DNA from: Jannaschia pohangensis
Lineage (GTDB): Bacteria > Pseudomonadota > Alphaproteobacteria > Rhodobacterales > Rhodobacteraceae
Assembly (NCBI RefSeq): GCF_900113875.1
Contig: NZ_FORA01000003.1
Span: forward strand, 248,001-312,000
Direction: 5' to 3'
Length of the DNA: 64,000 bases
Shown here: positions 1-8,200 of the stretch, piece by piece
How positions within the stretch are numbered: position 1 is the first letter of the stretch
Layout: each line of letters begins with the position of its first letter
Notes under the pieces: model-generated
What the model was told of the DNA's origin: nothing
The model's database searches: none
The model's input: only the letters and a program-made list of their open reading frames with translations
Position numbers and translations under genes: made by a program

Positions 1-69
1 GTCACCGTGACGCGCTTGGTGCAAGGCCGGATTGCCGCGCCCGTCCCGGAGGCGCGGCAGGATAGATAA
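1..69 (+). CDS. Possible 3' end of an upstream gene
   Basis: The first frame is open from base 1 and ends at a TAA at 67-69, which leaves 22 codons. The composition fits the 3' end of a high-GC coding sequence, but the fragment is too short to identify. It could also be a chance open stretch. Confidence 0.2.
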   Translation, partial: VTVTRLVQGRIAAPVPEARQDR

Positions 70-733
70 ATGCTCAACTGTTCCGCCGGTCGCGCCGAGG
101 CACCGGCGGGCAGGCTGCCCGCCCCGCCTCCGGATCGACGACCGGAGATCGGTGTCGACGATGTCCACGCGAGCGGAAAACTGTGGCCCGTCACGGGGCG
201 CCAGGTTGGCCCGGCCTCTCTCTGAGGGCCTTGCGAACCGGACGCCCGGGGCGAAGGTTCTTTCGCGCCGATATCCATGTCGGTTTTGCCATCGCGCACC
301 ATCGTCCCGGTGGCCCTGTCCGAAGCGATGACCTTCCAGATGCGCCCGACGGCGTGGCGAAAATGCTTGAAAACGTCTGGCACATGGCCCGACATCGTCC
401 GGTCGGTCGTCATGCCGCAACCCGTGGCAGGTGACCGCAACACGGCCCTGCACGTCCCCCCTCAGCTTGACCAAAGTTTCGTGACAAGGGTGCAACGGGC
501 CGACACCGGCGAACCGGGCGACGTCTGACCGGGTCGGACGTCCCGTCCGCGAGGCAGACCGCCTTGACTCGGCGTCTCGCCCTGCGTATCCGCGTCGCAA
601 TTCCGGAAGCTCGGCCTTCCGGTCCCCGCCGGTGCGGGGATCGCCCTCCGTCAGCGCATCGCGCCCACGGGGGCGTTTGTGCATTTCGCCGCGCGACCCC
701 ACATCGGGGTCTCGCAACCCGAGGAGAGACGCG
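70..733 (+). other. GC-rich non-coding leader upstream of ffh
   Basis: No convincing gene is seen here; the short open frames overlap each other in several phases and lack family features. The 3' part holds three consecutive hairpins: CCGGAAG/CTTCCGG at 603-622, TCCCCGC/GCGGGGA at 623-640, and GACCCC/GGGGTC at 695-711. A strong ribosome-binding site (GAGGAGAG) sits just before the ffh ATG. No 4.5S SRP RNA tetraloop/GGAAG signature was found. Confidence 0.5.
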
Positions 734-2227
734 ATGTTCGAGAGCCTGTCAGACCGCCTTGGCGGCGTCTTTGACCGCCTGACCAAACAGGGCGCCCTGT
801 CCGAGGATGACGTCCGCACCGCCATGCGCGAGGTCCGCGTGGCCCTGCTCGAGGCGGATGTCTCGCTGGAAGTCGCGCGCGATTTCGTCAAGCGCGTCAC
901 CGCCAAGGCCACCGGCGCCGCCGTCACCAAGTCGATCACCCCGGGCCAGCAGGTCATCAAGATCGTCCACGACGAACTCCAGAACGTCCTGGCCGGGGAG
1001 GAAGGGCTGCCCCCCCTCAAGATCGACAACCCGCCGTCCCCCATCCTGATGGTCGGCCTTCAGGGGTCGGGCAAGACGACCACCACCGGCAAACTGGCCA
1101 AGCGCCTGACCGAGAAGGAGGGCAAGCGCGTCCTCATGGCGTCGCTCGACGTGAACCGCCCGGCCGCCATGGAACAGCTGGCGATCCTCGGCACCCAGAT
1201 CGGCGTCGACACCCTGCCCATCGTTCCGGGCCAGCGTCCCGTCGACATCGCCAAGCGCGCCAAGACGCAGGCGGCCCTGGGTGGCTATGACGTCTACCTT
1301 CTTGACACCGCCGGTCGGCTCCAGATCGATCAGGTGCTGATGGACGAGGTGGCGCAGGTCCATGCCGCCGTCCAGCCGCGCGAGACGCTGCTGGTGGTCG
1401 ACGGCCTGACCGGCCAGGTCGCCGTCGAGGTGGCGCAGGAATTCGACGCCAAGGTCGGTGTGACCGGTGTGGTGCTCACCCGGATGGACGGCGACGGACG
1501 CGGCGGTGCCGCCCTGTCCATGCGCGCCGTCACCGGCAAGCCCATCCGCTTCGTCGGCATGGGCGAAAAGATGGACGCCCTCGAAACCTTCGAGCCGAGC
1601 CGCATCGCCGGCCGCATCCTCGGCATGGGCGACATCGTCAGCCTGGTCGAGAAGGCCCAGGAAGTCATGGAGGTCGAGGCCCAGGAGCGCATGATGAAGC
1701 GCTTCCAGAAGGGGCTCTTCAACATGAACGACCTCAAGGCTCAGCTGCAGCAGATGCAGAAGATGGGCGGCATGGAAGGGATGATGGGCATGATGCCCGG
1801 CATGGGCAAGATGAAGAAGGCCATCGACGGCGCGGGTCTGGATGACAGCATCCTCAAGCGTCAGATCGCCCTCATCGACTCCATGACCAAGAAGGAACGC
1901 GCCAACCCCGCACTCTTGCAGGCCAGCCGCAAGAAACGCATCGCCAAGGGCGCGGGCCTCGAGGTCAGCGAATTGAACCAGCTTCTCAAGATGCAGCGCC
2001 AGATGGGCGACATGATGAAGAAGATGGGCAAGGGCGGCATGCTGAAGAAGGCGATGTCGATGATGGGCGGCAAGGGCGGCCTGCCCGACCCGTCCAAGAT
2101 GGACCCCGCCGAACTGGAGGCCGCGTCGCGCCAACTCGGCTCGATGAAAGGCCTGCCGGGCATGCCCGGCATGGGCGGCGGCCTGCCCGGTCTGGGTGGT
2201 CTCGGCGGCTTCGGCAAGAAGAAGTGA
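734..2227 (+). CDS. ffh: Signal recognition particle protein Ffh
   Basis: This GTPase subunit of the signal recognition particle binds signal sequences and 4.5S RNA and delivers ribosomes to FtsY at the inner membrane. The 497-residue product has the helical N domain, then the SRP G domain with P-loop GLQGSGKTTT (about 108-117), DTAGR (191-195) and TRMDGD (249-254). A very Met-rich M domain follows from about residue 300 and ends in a Gly/Met/Pro-rich tail. The ATG at 734 is preferred because GAGGAGAG lies directly upstream and the protein then begins as the family does; an in-frame start about 100 bases upstream would add unrelated sequence. The stop overlaps the GTG of the next gene. Confidence 0.97.
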   Translation: MFESLSDRLGGVFDRLTKQGALSEDDVRTAMREVRVALLEADVSLEVARDFVKRVTAKATGAAVTKSITPGQQVIKIVHDELQNVLAGEEGLPPLKIDNPPSPILMVGLQGSGKTTTTGKLAKRLTEKEGKRVLMASLDVNRPAAMEQLAILGTQIGVDTLPIVPGQRPVDIAKRAKTQAALGGYDVYLLDTAGRLQIDQVLMDEVAQVHAAVQPRETLLVVDGLTGQVAVEVAQEFDAKVGVTGVVLTRMDGDGRGGAALSMRAVTGKPIRFVGMGEKMDALETFEPSRIAGRILGMGDIVSLVEKAQEVMEVEAQERMMKRFQKGLFNMNDLKAQLQQMQKMGGMEGMMGMMPGMGKMKKAIDGAGLDDSILKRQIALIDSMTKKERANPALLQASRKKRIAKGAGLEVSELNQLLKMQRQMGDMMKKMGKGGMLKKAMSMMGGKGGLPDPSKMDPAELEAASRQLGSMKGLPGMPGMGGGLPGLGGLGGFGKKK

Positions 2228-2751
2228 CCGGAACCGACTTCCATATCCCCACGCTCACGACCGAGCGTCTGACCCTGCGCGCCCCCCGGCTCGCGGATTT
2301 CGACGCATTCGCCGATTTCCGCGCCAGCACGCAGATGGCCCACCTGGGCGGCCCCGTCGACCGCACAACGGCCTGGGGGCAGTTCACCGCATTGGCGGGG
2401 CAGTGGGCGCTGCGCGGCTATGGCCGCTGGATCGTGGCCGACCGGGCCGATGACGCGCCGCTTGGCGTGGTGGGCATCTTCCATCCCGACGACTGGCCCG
2501 AACCCGAAATCGGCTGGTCCGTCTTTGCCCAGGCCGAAGGTCGCGGCATCGCGCAGGAAGCCGCCCGCGCCACCCGCGCCTTTGCCTACGACACCCTGGG
2601 CTGGTCGACGATCATCAGCCTGGTTTCCAACGCGAACAGCCGGTCCATCGCCCTGGCCGAACGCCTCGACTGCCGCCCGGACGGGACCTTCTCCCACGCC
2701 ATGTACGGCGACATGACGATCTGGCGGCACCCCGCCCCGGAGGCCGCATGA
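2224..2751 (+). CDS. GNAT family N-acetyltransferase (array copy 1)
   Basis: This 175-residue protein is a RimJ/RimL-type GNAT that would acetylate an unknown amine from acetyl-CoA. It opens with the family beta-strand (LTTERLTLRAPRLADFDAF), has the central EIGWSVFAQAEGRG block and a late LVSNANSRSIALAERL acetyl-CoA-binding region. The GTG start overlaps the ffh stop (GTGA), so it is probably translationally coupled to ffh. It is the first of four related GNATs between ffh and the chorismate mutase. The substrate cannot be inferred from sequence. Confidence 0.88.
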   Translation: MTGTDFHIPTLTTERLTLRAPRLADFDAFADFRASTQMAHLGGPVDRTTAWGQFTALAGQWALRGYGRWIVADRADDAPLGVVGIFHPDDWPEPEIGWSVFAQAEGRGIAQEAARATRAFAYDTLGWSTIISLVSNANSRSIALAERLDCRPDGTFSHAMYGDMTIWRHPAPEAA

Positions 2752-2774
2752 CCGCGTCCGTCTTCTTCTCGGCA

Positions 2775-2810
2775 GAAATATCCCGGGGGTCCGGGGGCAG
2801 AGCCCCCGGC
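2775..2810. repeat. GC-rich intergenic dyad repeat
   Basis: The stretch reads GAAATATCCCGGGGG, then the perfect inverted repeat CCGGGGGC-AGA-GCCCCCGG (2791-2809). From memory, near-identical elements are scattered in Rhodobacterales intergenic regions. It separates the first GNAT gene from the second and could form a hairpin in the transcript. It has no T-run, so it is not a typical intrinsic terminator. Confidence 0.55.
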
Positions 2811-2836
2811 GTCCGCCACACGCGGACCATCGCCCC

Positions 2837-3394
2837 ATGATCGCGCCCCGCACCATCCCCGTGGCCCCCGCCGCCGCCGCCCGTGCCGCCGCACTGGAGG
2901 CCGCCGTGCCCGTGCTGCAGACGCCCCGCGCGGTCCTGCGCGCGCCGCGCCTGACCGACTACGACGCGCTCCATTCCATCACCGGCAGCGCGCGCGCCGA
3001 ATTCGAGGGCGGCCCCTCGACCGAAGCCGAAAGCTGGTCCGATTTTTGCGGCATGACGGCCACCTGGCTTCTGCGCGGCCACGGCATGTGGACGATGGAG
3101 GCCGGGGGCCATGTGGCGGGATTCATCCTGATCGGCACCGAACCGGGCGACCGTGAACACGAATTGGGCTGGCTGCTCTGCGCCCCGTTCGAAGGCATGG
3201 GCCTGGCCCACGAAGGCGCCCGCGCCGCCCGCGACTTCGCCCGCGAGACGCTCGCCCTGCCCTCCTTGGTCAGCTACATCGCCCCCGGCAACGCCCGGTC
3301 CGAACGTCTGGCCCGCCGCCTTGGCGCGCGTCCGGACGGCACGCTGCTGGACGGTCAGATCACTGTCTGGCGCCATTGGGGGACGACCGCATGA
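2837..3394 (+). CDS. GNAT family N-acetyltransferase (array copy 2)
   Basis: This is a 185-residue GNAT related to its neighbours. After an Ala/Pro-rich N-terminus of about 30 residues comes the usual LQTPRAVLRAPRLTDYDAL opening, a central HELGWLLCAPFEGMG block and the SYIAPGNARSERLARRL C-terminal motif. The four bases ATGA join its stop to the ATG of the NIPSNAP gene. The Ala-rich lead-in might mean that translation starts a little further downstream than the ATG at 2837. The substrate is unknown. Confidence 0.85.
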   Translation: MIAPRTIPVAPAAAARAAALEAAVPVLQTPRAVLRAPRLTDYDALHSITGSARAEFEGGPSTEAESWSDFCGMTATWLLRGHGMWTMEAGGHVAGFILIGTEPGDREHELGWLLCAPFEGMGLAHEGARAARDFARETLALPSLVSYIAPGNARSERLARRLGARPDGTLLDGQITVWRHWGTTA

Positions 3395-3723
3395 TCACCT
3401 GCACCGTCCACTACGAACTCGACCCCGACAAGCTCGCCGAATTCGAGATTTACGCCAAGGCCTGGATCCATCTGGTGACTCGTCTCGGCGGAACCCACCA
3501 CGGCTATTTCATGCCGCACGAAGGGGCCAACGACCGCGCCTCCTGCCACTTCTCCTTCGCGTCGCTGGCCGCTTACGAAGACTACCGCGCCCGCATGGAC
3601 GCCGACCCGGAATGCCAGCGCGTCTATGCCTTCGCGCGCGACACCGGCTGCATCCGCCGCTACGACCGCACCTTCGAGCGTCCGCTCCTGCAAGGCGCCT
3701 CCCCTGAGGAACTTGGCCTGTGA
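3391..3723 (+). CDS. NIPSNAP family protein
   Basis: This small protein of about 110 residues has a dimeric alpha/beta-barrel fold. It starts MITCTVHYELDPDKLAEFE and has the aromatic-rich middle (HHGYFMPHEGAND) and FASLAAYEDYRARM typical of NIPSNAP proteins in proteobacteria. The ATG at 3391 overlaps the stop of the preceding GNAT, and the next GNAT starts at the GTG overlapping its own stop, so it sits inside one coupled run. The biochemical role of the family is unclear. The conserved position inside a GNAT run suggests a linked function, but that is inference. Confidence 0.82.
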   Translation: MITCTVHYELDPDKLAEFEIYAKAWIHLVTRLGGTHHGYFMPHEGANDRASCHFSFASLAAYEDYRARMDADPECQRVYAFARDTGCIRRYDRTFERPLLQGASPEELGL

Positions 3724-4211
3724 CCGTCCCGACCCTGACGACCGCGCGGCTCACCCTGCGCCTGCCCGAACTTCGGGACCACGCGGCCTATGCCGCCTTC
3801 TATGCCTCGCCCCGGTCCGAGATCATCGGCGGCCCGCTGGACGAGACGCGCGCCTGGAAGGTGCTGTCCAACGATGTCGGCCATTGGCACCTGCGCGGCT
3901 TCGGCTGGTGGGCACTGGACGACGGCAACGGCTGCATCGGAACCTGCGGCTTTCATCTGCCCGCCGGGCGTCGCGATGTGGAACTGGGCTGGTCGCTGTT
4001 TTCCGCCACGGGTCGGGGCTTTGCCACCGAAGCCGCCCGCGCGGCCCTCGCCTGGGCCGGGGCGCGCTGGTCGCGCGTGGTCAGCAACATCGACCCGCGC
4101 AACGACGCGTCCGAGCGGGTTGCCGACCGTCTGGGGGCCGTCGATACGGGCGAACACGCTGCCCACGCCCCCGAATGCAAGGTCTGGTTGCACCGCGAGG
4201 CCGCCGCATGA
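3720..4211 (+). CDS. GNAT family N-acetyltransferase (array copy 3)
   Basis: This 163-residue GNAT is the shortest copy. It shows LTTARLTLRLPELRDHAAY at the start, DVELGWSLFSATGRGFATE in the acetyl-CoA pocket, and SNIDPRNDASERVADRLGA near the end. It starts at a GTG whose bases overlap the NIPSNAP stop and ends in ATGA, shared with the next GNAT, so coupling runs through the whole array. The substrate is unknown. Confidence 0.86.
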   Translation: MTVPTLTTARLTLRLPELRDHAAYAAFYASPRSEIIGGPLDETRAWKVLSNDVGHWHLRGFGWWALDDGNGCIGTCGFHLPAGRRDVELGWSLFSATGRGFATEAARAALAWAGARWSRVVSNIDPRNDASERVADRLGAVDTGEHAAHAPECKVWLHREAAA

Positions 4212-4810
4212 CCCGCGCCGCGATCCCCGTTCTCAACACCCGGCGCCTGGTCCTGCGGGGCCCCGAGCCGGGAGATTATCCCAACTTCAAGGCGACCTTC
4301 GCCAGCTATCGCTCGCGCTTCATGGGCGGCCCGCTCAACACCTACGAGGCGTGGATGCTCTATGCCGCCGAGATCGGACATTGGGACATTCGCGGCTTTG
4401 GCATGTGGATGATCCATGACCGCGTGACCGACGCGACCCTGGGCATGGCCGGGGGCTGGCAACCGGCCGGCTGGCCCGAGCGCGAACTCGCCTGGATCAT
4501 CTGGCCCGCCGCCGCAGGTCAGGGCTATGCGCTCGAGGCGACGGATGCCGTGCGCCGCCATCTCTATGGTCAGGGCTGGACCACAGCGGTCAGCTATGTG
4601 GACCCCAAGCACCTCGACTCGATCCGCCTGTGCGAACGCCTGGGCGCGCGGCGCGACCCGGAGGCGGCGACGGTCGACGGCAACGACGTCGTCTATCGCC
4701 ATCCCGCGCCCGCCGCCCTGGTCGACACGCAGCTGGCCTACGGCATCGCCCGCGAGATCGCGCATTATGCCGACCCGAAACTCCGGCCCGAGGGGATGCC
4801 CGTTGACTGA
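4208..4810 (+). CDS. GNAT family N-acetyltransferase (array copy 4)
   Basis: This 200-residue GNAT starts at the ATG overlapping the previous stop. It has LNTRRLVLRGPEPGDYPNF at the N-terminus, ELAWIIWPAAAGQGYALEA in the core and SYVDPKHLDSIRLCERLGA toward the end. It carries about 30 extra C-terminal residues that the other copies lack, including a stretch on the domain's last strand (VVYRHPAPAA) and a helical tail. The frame is open far upstream, but that part overlaps the preceding genes and has no family similarity. The substrate is unknown. Confidence 0.87.
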   Translation: MTRAAIPVLNTRRLVLRGPEPGDYPNFKATFASYRSRFMGGPLNTYEAWMLYAAEIGHWDIRGFGMWMIHDRVTDATLGMAGGWQPAGWPERELAWIIWPAAAGQGYALEATDAVRRHLYGQGWTTAVSYVDPKHLDSIRLCERLGARRDPEAATVDGNDVVYRHPAPAALVDTQLAYGIAREIAHYADPKLRPEGMPVD

Positions 4811-4912
4811 CCTGACACCCACCAGCCACGCCGCCGCCTTCGCGTCCGACGCATATCCGACGTGCATCCGACGTGGATCATACCTCGATTTCCCCCAGTC
4901 CCGGAGGGCCTC

Positions 4913-5209
4913 ATGACCGATTCCGCCGCCCGCGCCGCCACGCTTCTCAAGGAGCATCGCGCCAGCATCGACCGCCTCGATGCCGTGATGGTCTACACCC
5001 TCGCCGAACGCTTCGCCCATACCCAGGCCGTCGGCAGGCTCAAGGCAGAACACGCCCTTCCGCCGTCGGACCCCGACCGCGAAGGCCAACAGATCGCGCG
5101 GCTTGAAAAGCTCGCCGTAGAAGCCGGACTCGACCCCGACTTCGCCAAGAAATTCCTCGGTTTCGTGATCGAGGAAGTCATCCGTCATCACCGGACTCAT
5201 CAATCGTAA
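4913..5209 (+). CDS. Chorismate mutase (AroQ class)
   Basis: This 98-residue all-helical enzyme converts chorismate to prephenate in phenylalanine/tyrosine synthesis. The AroQ pattern is visible: an N-terminal helix with LKEHRASIDRLDAVMVYTLAERF, the middle basic patch QAVGRLKAEHALPPSDPDRE, and a third helix ending FLGFVIEEVIRHH. The ATG at 4913 follows a CGGAGGG ribosome-binding site; the same frame opens slightly upstream, but that part does not match the family. It is a stand-alone mutase, not fused to prephenate dehydratase. It sits directly upstream of rpsP. Confidence 0.92.
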   Translation: MTDSAARAATLLKEHRASIDRLDAVMVYTLAERFAHTQAVGRLKAEHALPPSDPDREGQQIARLEKLAVEAGLDPDFAKKFLGFVIEEVIRHHRTHQS

Positions 5210-5236
5210 GATACGCCAAACAAAGGAAAATACACC

Positions 5237-5656
5237 ATGGCTATGAAAATTCGTCTCGCCCGCGGCGGCTCCAAGAAGCGCCCGCATTACGCGATCGTCG
5301 CCGCCGACAGCCGCATGGCCCGCGACGGCCGCTTCATCGAGAAGCTGGGCACCTACAACCCGCTCCTGCCCAAGGACTCCGAGGATCGCGTCAAGATGAA
5401 CATGGAGCGCGTCCAGTACTGGCTCGACAAGGGTGCACAGCCGACCGACCGCGTGTCGCGCTTCCTCGAGACCGCCGGCGTCCTGCCCAAGAAAGAGCGC
5501 GCCAACCTCAAGAAGGGCGAGCCGGGCAAAGCCGCCCAGGACCGCGCCAAGGAAAAGGCCGAGAAAGCCGCCGCCGCCGAAGAAGCCGCCAACGCCCCGG
5601 CCGAGGAAGCTGCTCCGGCAGAAGAGGCCGCAGCCGAAGAAACCGCTTCGGAATAA
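5237..5656 (+). CDS. rpsP: 30S ribosomal protein S16
   Basis: S16 binds 16S rRNA and helps assemble the 30S subunit. The first 80 residues are the conserved domain ([19 protein letters not shown], then [11 protein letters not shown] and [16 protein letters not shown]). The 139-residue product is longer than E. coli S16 because of a Lys/Ala/Glu-rich tail (residues about 95-139), as in other Rhodobacterales. The start follows AAAGGAAAA. It heads the rpsP-rimM-trmD-rplS ribosome-maturation cluster. Confidence 0.97.
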   Translation: MAMKIRLARGGSKKRPHYAIVAADSRMARDGRFIEKLGTYNPLLPKDSEDRVKMNMERVQYWLDKGAQPTDRVSRFLETAGVLPKKERANLKKGEPGKAAQDRAKEKAEKAAAAEEAANAPAEEAAPAEEAAAEETASE

Positions 5657-5663
5657 GGGTTTG

Positions 5664-5690
5664 GACGGCGGCCCCCCGTGGGTCGCCGTC
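5664..5690 (+). other. Hairpin after rpsP
   Basis: GACGGCG (5664-5670) pairs perfectly with CGCCGTC (5684-5690) around a 13-base loop, directly after the rpsP stop. There is no T-run, so it is more likely an mRNA-stability or attenuation element than a full terminator. Confidence 0.4.
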
Positions 5691-5698
5691 TTGCCACC

Positions 5699-5860
5699 AT
5701 GGCGCATCTCACCATCGCTGCCCTTGCCATTGGCCTTCTTGTCGCCGTGCTGGCCGTGGTGTTCATCATTCAGTCGGAACGACCCGGGCTGCGCCGGATC
5801 GGTCTGGGCCTGTTGGCCGCGCTCGTCCTGCTTGCCTCTGTCATCGGAGCCCTGTCATGA
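5699..5860 (+). CDS. Small membrane protein between rpsP and rimM
   Basis: The predicted product is 53 residues with two hydrophobic segments (TIAALAIGLLVAVLAVVFII and a second Leu/Ala-rich one) separated by a short basic loop (QSERPGLRRIG). Its stop overlaps the rimM ATG (ATGA), which supports real translation. A GTG at 5678 would give seven more residues but would lie inside the hairpin. The function is unknown. Confidence 0.6.
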   Translation: MAHLTIAALAIGLLVAVLAVVFIIQSERPGLRRIGLGLLAALVLLASVIGALS

Positions 5861-6378
5861 AAGACCACGTCTGCCTCGGCGCCGTCATGGGCAGCTACGG
5901 CGTCAAGGGCGAAGCCCGCGTCAAGAGCTTCTGCGCCGATCCCGCCTCCATCGGCGACTACGGCGCGCTGACCGACGACACGGGCCGACAGTACAAGGTG
6001 ACCGTCCTGCGCCCCATCAAGGGCGGCTATGCCGTCCGCATGTCCGGCGTCCCCCACAAGGAGGCCGCCGATGCCCTGCGCGGCCGACGCCTCTGGGCCC
6101 CCCGCACGGCCCTGCCAGACCTCGCGGACGACGAATACTACCATTCCGACCTGATCGGTCTGACGGCGGTTGATACGGGCGGCGTCGATCTGGGCCGCAT
6201 CCATGCCGTCCACGACCATGGCGCGGGCGACCTGCTGGAGGTGCGGGCGCAAGGCGGTGCCTCCGTTCTGGTCCCCTTCACACGCGCCATCGTTCCGACG
6301 GTCGACCTGCAAGCCCGGCGTGTCGTGATCGACCCGCCCGCCGGATTGTTTTCGGACGAAGGCGACCCCGAGACTTGA
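5857..6378 (+). CDS. rimM: Ribosome maturation factor RimM
   Basis: RimM helps 30S head assembly by binding S19. The 173-residue protein has the N-terminal RimM barrel (CLGAVMGSYGVKGEARVKSF) and a C-terminal PRC-barrel (YYHSDLIGLTAVDTGGVDLG, later VLVPFTRAIVPTVDLQARRV). It overlaps the small upstream membrane gene by four bases and lies between rpsP and trmD, the usual bacterial order. Confidence 0.96.
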   Translation: MKDHVCLGAVMGSYGVKGEARVKSFCADPASIGDYGALTDDTGRQYKVTVLRPIKGGYAVRMSGVPHKEAADALRGRRLWAPRTALPDLADDEYYHSDLIGLTAVDTGGVDLGRIHAVHDHGAGDLLEVRAQGGASVLVPFTRAIVPTVDLQARRVVIDPPAGLFSDEGDPET

Positions 6379-6409
6379 AACGTCAGCCGCGACTTCCGAT
6401 GCTTGAGGT

Positions 6410-7162
6410 ATGGAAACCGCACGCCGTCTGAACCTTGTCGTGACCCTGTTCGGGTCGATCCTCTTCGCTGCCATGCTGCTCTGGGTGCAATATGCCCCCG
6501 GCGATCTGGCGACCCGGGTCGGCGATTTCGTCGCGGCGGATGTGGCGGAGAAGACCCGTGACCGTTTGACCGAACTTGCCGCTGGCGACGAAGGCACTCT
6601 GACCGAACGCCTGTTGGCCAGCGGGGCGGAACGGGCGCTGGACCGGGCCGACGATGCCGAAGCCGCCCTGCGCGACCGTCTGGTTCCCTGGGTCGGCAAG
6701 GTGGTGGGCGGCGATTGCGACGATTGCGCCGTCACCGAAGGCTTGCCCCGCGTTCTGGCGCCCTTGCTGGACAAGGCGGAGCCTTGGGTGAAAGAGAAAT
6801 TCGAAGAGCGCAGGGACGGCCTTTTGTGGTCGCTGACGATCTTCGCGGCGACGAACCTCGCCCTCTTTGCCGCCGCCCTTGGCCTGTCGGCCTTCAAGGG
6901 GCGGGCGGCCAAGCACCTGCTGCTGGTGTCGGGGTTGATGACGCTGACCGTCCTTCTGGCGGCAAGCTGGTACGTCGCGGGTCAGGATTGGTTGCTGATC
7001 CTGCTGACCGGGGACTTCGTCGGCTATGGCTACAGCATCTTTGCCGGGGTCATCTTCCTGTTCCTGTTCGATATCGCCTTCCTGCATGGCAGCATAACGG
7101 GTGGGATCATAAACACGATCTGCGAAAGCCTGAACATCACTGCCAGCGTCTCTCCCTGCTGA
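6410..7162 (+). CDS. Uncharacterised membrane protein
   Basis: This 250-residue protein has one N-terminal membrane segment (about 9-28), a charged helical domain (about 35-135) with the pair GDCDDC, and then three hydrophobic segments. It ends with a Gly/Ser/Ile-rich tail and a Cys. It lies between rimM and trmD, where most bacteria have no gene. No family is recognised. The Cys pair and the C-terminal Cys could bind metal or form a disulfide, but that is speculative. Confidence 0.75.
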   Translation: METARRLNLVVTLFGSILFAAMLLWVQYAPGDLATRVGDFVAADVAEKTRDRLTELAAGDEGTLTERLLASGAERALDRADDAEAALRDRLVPWVGKVVGGDCDDCAVTEGLPRVLAPLLDKAEPWVKEKFEERRDGLLWSLTIFAATNLALFAAALGLSAFKGRAAKHLLLVSGLMTLTVLLAASWYVAGQDWLLILLTGDFVGYGYSIFAGVIFLFLFDIAFLHGSITGGIINTICESLNITASVSPC

Positions 7163-7203
7163 CGGCCCTTCCCCGCCCCGTGCCGGCGCGGTAAGGGCCG
7201 GGC

Positions 7204-7989
7204 ATGACCGATACGCCCTCCCGTTCCCTTGGTATGAAAACCATCCGCGCCTCGGGGCAGCCCCGCGACCTGATGGCCGAGAGGTCCCGTGTCGGTGCGT
7301 GGCAGGCGCGGGTGGTCACCTTGTTCCCCGAGGCTTTCCCGGGCGTTCTGGGGCACAGCCTGACGGGCACAGCACTCAAGGACGGGCTTTGGGAGCTGGC
7401 GGCGACGGACCTGCGCCGCTTCGGGCTGACCAAGCACCGTAGCGTCGATGACACGCCCGCCGGTGGCGGCGCGGGCCTTGTGCTGCGCGCCGATGTCGTG
7501 GGCCCGGCGCTGGAGGCGGCGCGCGGCCCCGGCCCGATGATCTATCTCAGCCCCCGCGGCACGCCCTTCACTCAGGCCATGGCCCGCGAACTGGTCGCCG
7601 GGCCCGGCGTCACCCTTCTTTGCGGGCGGTTCGAGGGGGTCGATCAGCGCGTCCTCGACCACTACGCGATGACCGAGGTGTCGATGGGTGACTACGTCCT
7701 GACCGGGGGCGAGATCGCGGCCCAGGCCCTGCTCGATGCGACGGTCCGCCTGTTGCCGGGGGTCCTCGGAAACATGGCCTCGACCGAAGAGGAAAGCTTC
7801 TCGGACGGGCTGCTGGAGCATCCGCAATTCACCAAGCCCGCCGAATGGCAGGGTCGCCCCATCCCCGAGGTTCTGCTGTCGGGAAACCACGGCAAGGTGG
7901 CCGCCTGGCGGCGCGAACAGGCCGAGGCGCTGACCCGCGAGCGGCGCCCCGATCTCTGGGCCGCGTACCGCGACCCGACGGCCCGCTGA
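7204..7989 (+). CDS. trmD: tRNA (guanine-N1)-methyltransferase TrmD
   Basis: TrmD methylates G37 of tRNAs to prevent frameshifting, using S-adenosylmethionine bound in a trefoil knot. The knot motifs are visible: DDTPAGGGAGLVLRADV, LLCGRFEGVDQRVLDHY and SMGDYVLTGGEIAAQALL. The 261-residue protein has a leader of about 30 residues before the usual start (VTLFPEAFPG). ATGs at 7204 or slightly downstream are both possible. The rplS gene follows after about 210 bases. Confidence 0.95.
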   Translation: MTDTPSRSLGMKTIRASGQPRDLMAERSRVGAWQARVVTLFPEAFPGVLGHSLTGTALKDGLWELAATDLRRFGLTKHRSVDDTPAGGGAGLVLRADVVGPALEAARGPGPMIYLSPRGTPFTQAMARELVAGPGVTLLCGRFEGVDQRVLDHYAMTEVSMGDYVLTGGEIAAQALLDATVRLLPGVLGNMASTEEESFSDGLLEHPQFTKPAEWQGRPIPEVLLSGNHGKVAAWRREQAEALTRERRPDLWAAYRDPTAR

Positions 7990-8073
7990 AATCCCCGCGC
8001 GCTTTGGCGCGGGATCGGCCCCTGGCCCCTTGCGCAAAGGGCGGTCCCGATGTAATCGCCCCCCACGATGTAC

Positions 8074-8093
8074 CGCCCCGGCCCGCCGGGGCG
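8074..8093 (+). other. Stable hairpin in the rplS leader
   Basis: CGCCCCGG (8074-8081) and CCGGGGCG (8086-8093) form a perfect 8-bp stem with a four-base loop, about 110 bases before the rplS ATG. The rest of the 8000-8200 leader is GC-rich and then A-rich, and has no gene. It could be a ribosomal-protein autoregulatory leader, but no known class is recognised. Confidence 0.35.
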
Positions 8094-8200
8094 CTCTGCA
8101 TTGGCCGGACCCGTTCGGGCCGCAAAACAAAGAAAAGCCGCGCCGCAAAGGTGCAGGACATCATCCGCGGGCAAACCGCGTCGTATCATAGGAGGGTCCG

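Noticed and set aside
1-733. 4.5S SRP RNA gene near ffh
   Set aside because: The conserved GGAAGCAG-type domain IV sequence was not found anywhere in the leader.
749-2134. A long open frame opposite ffh (461 codons)
   Set aside because: It is rich in His, Ala and Leu with no domain, and lies exactly opposite the well-supported ffh gene. It is a codon-bias shadow.
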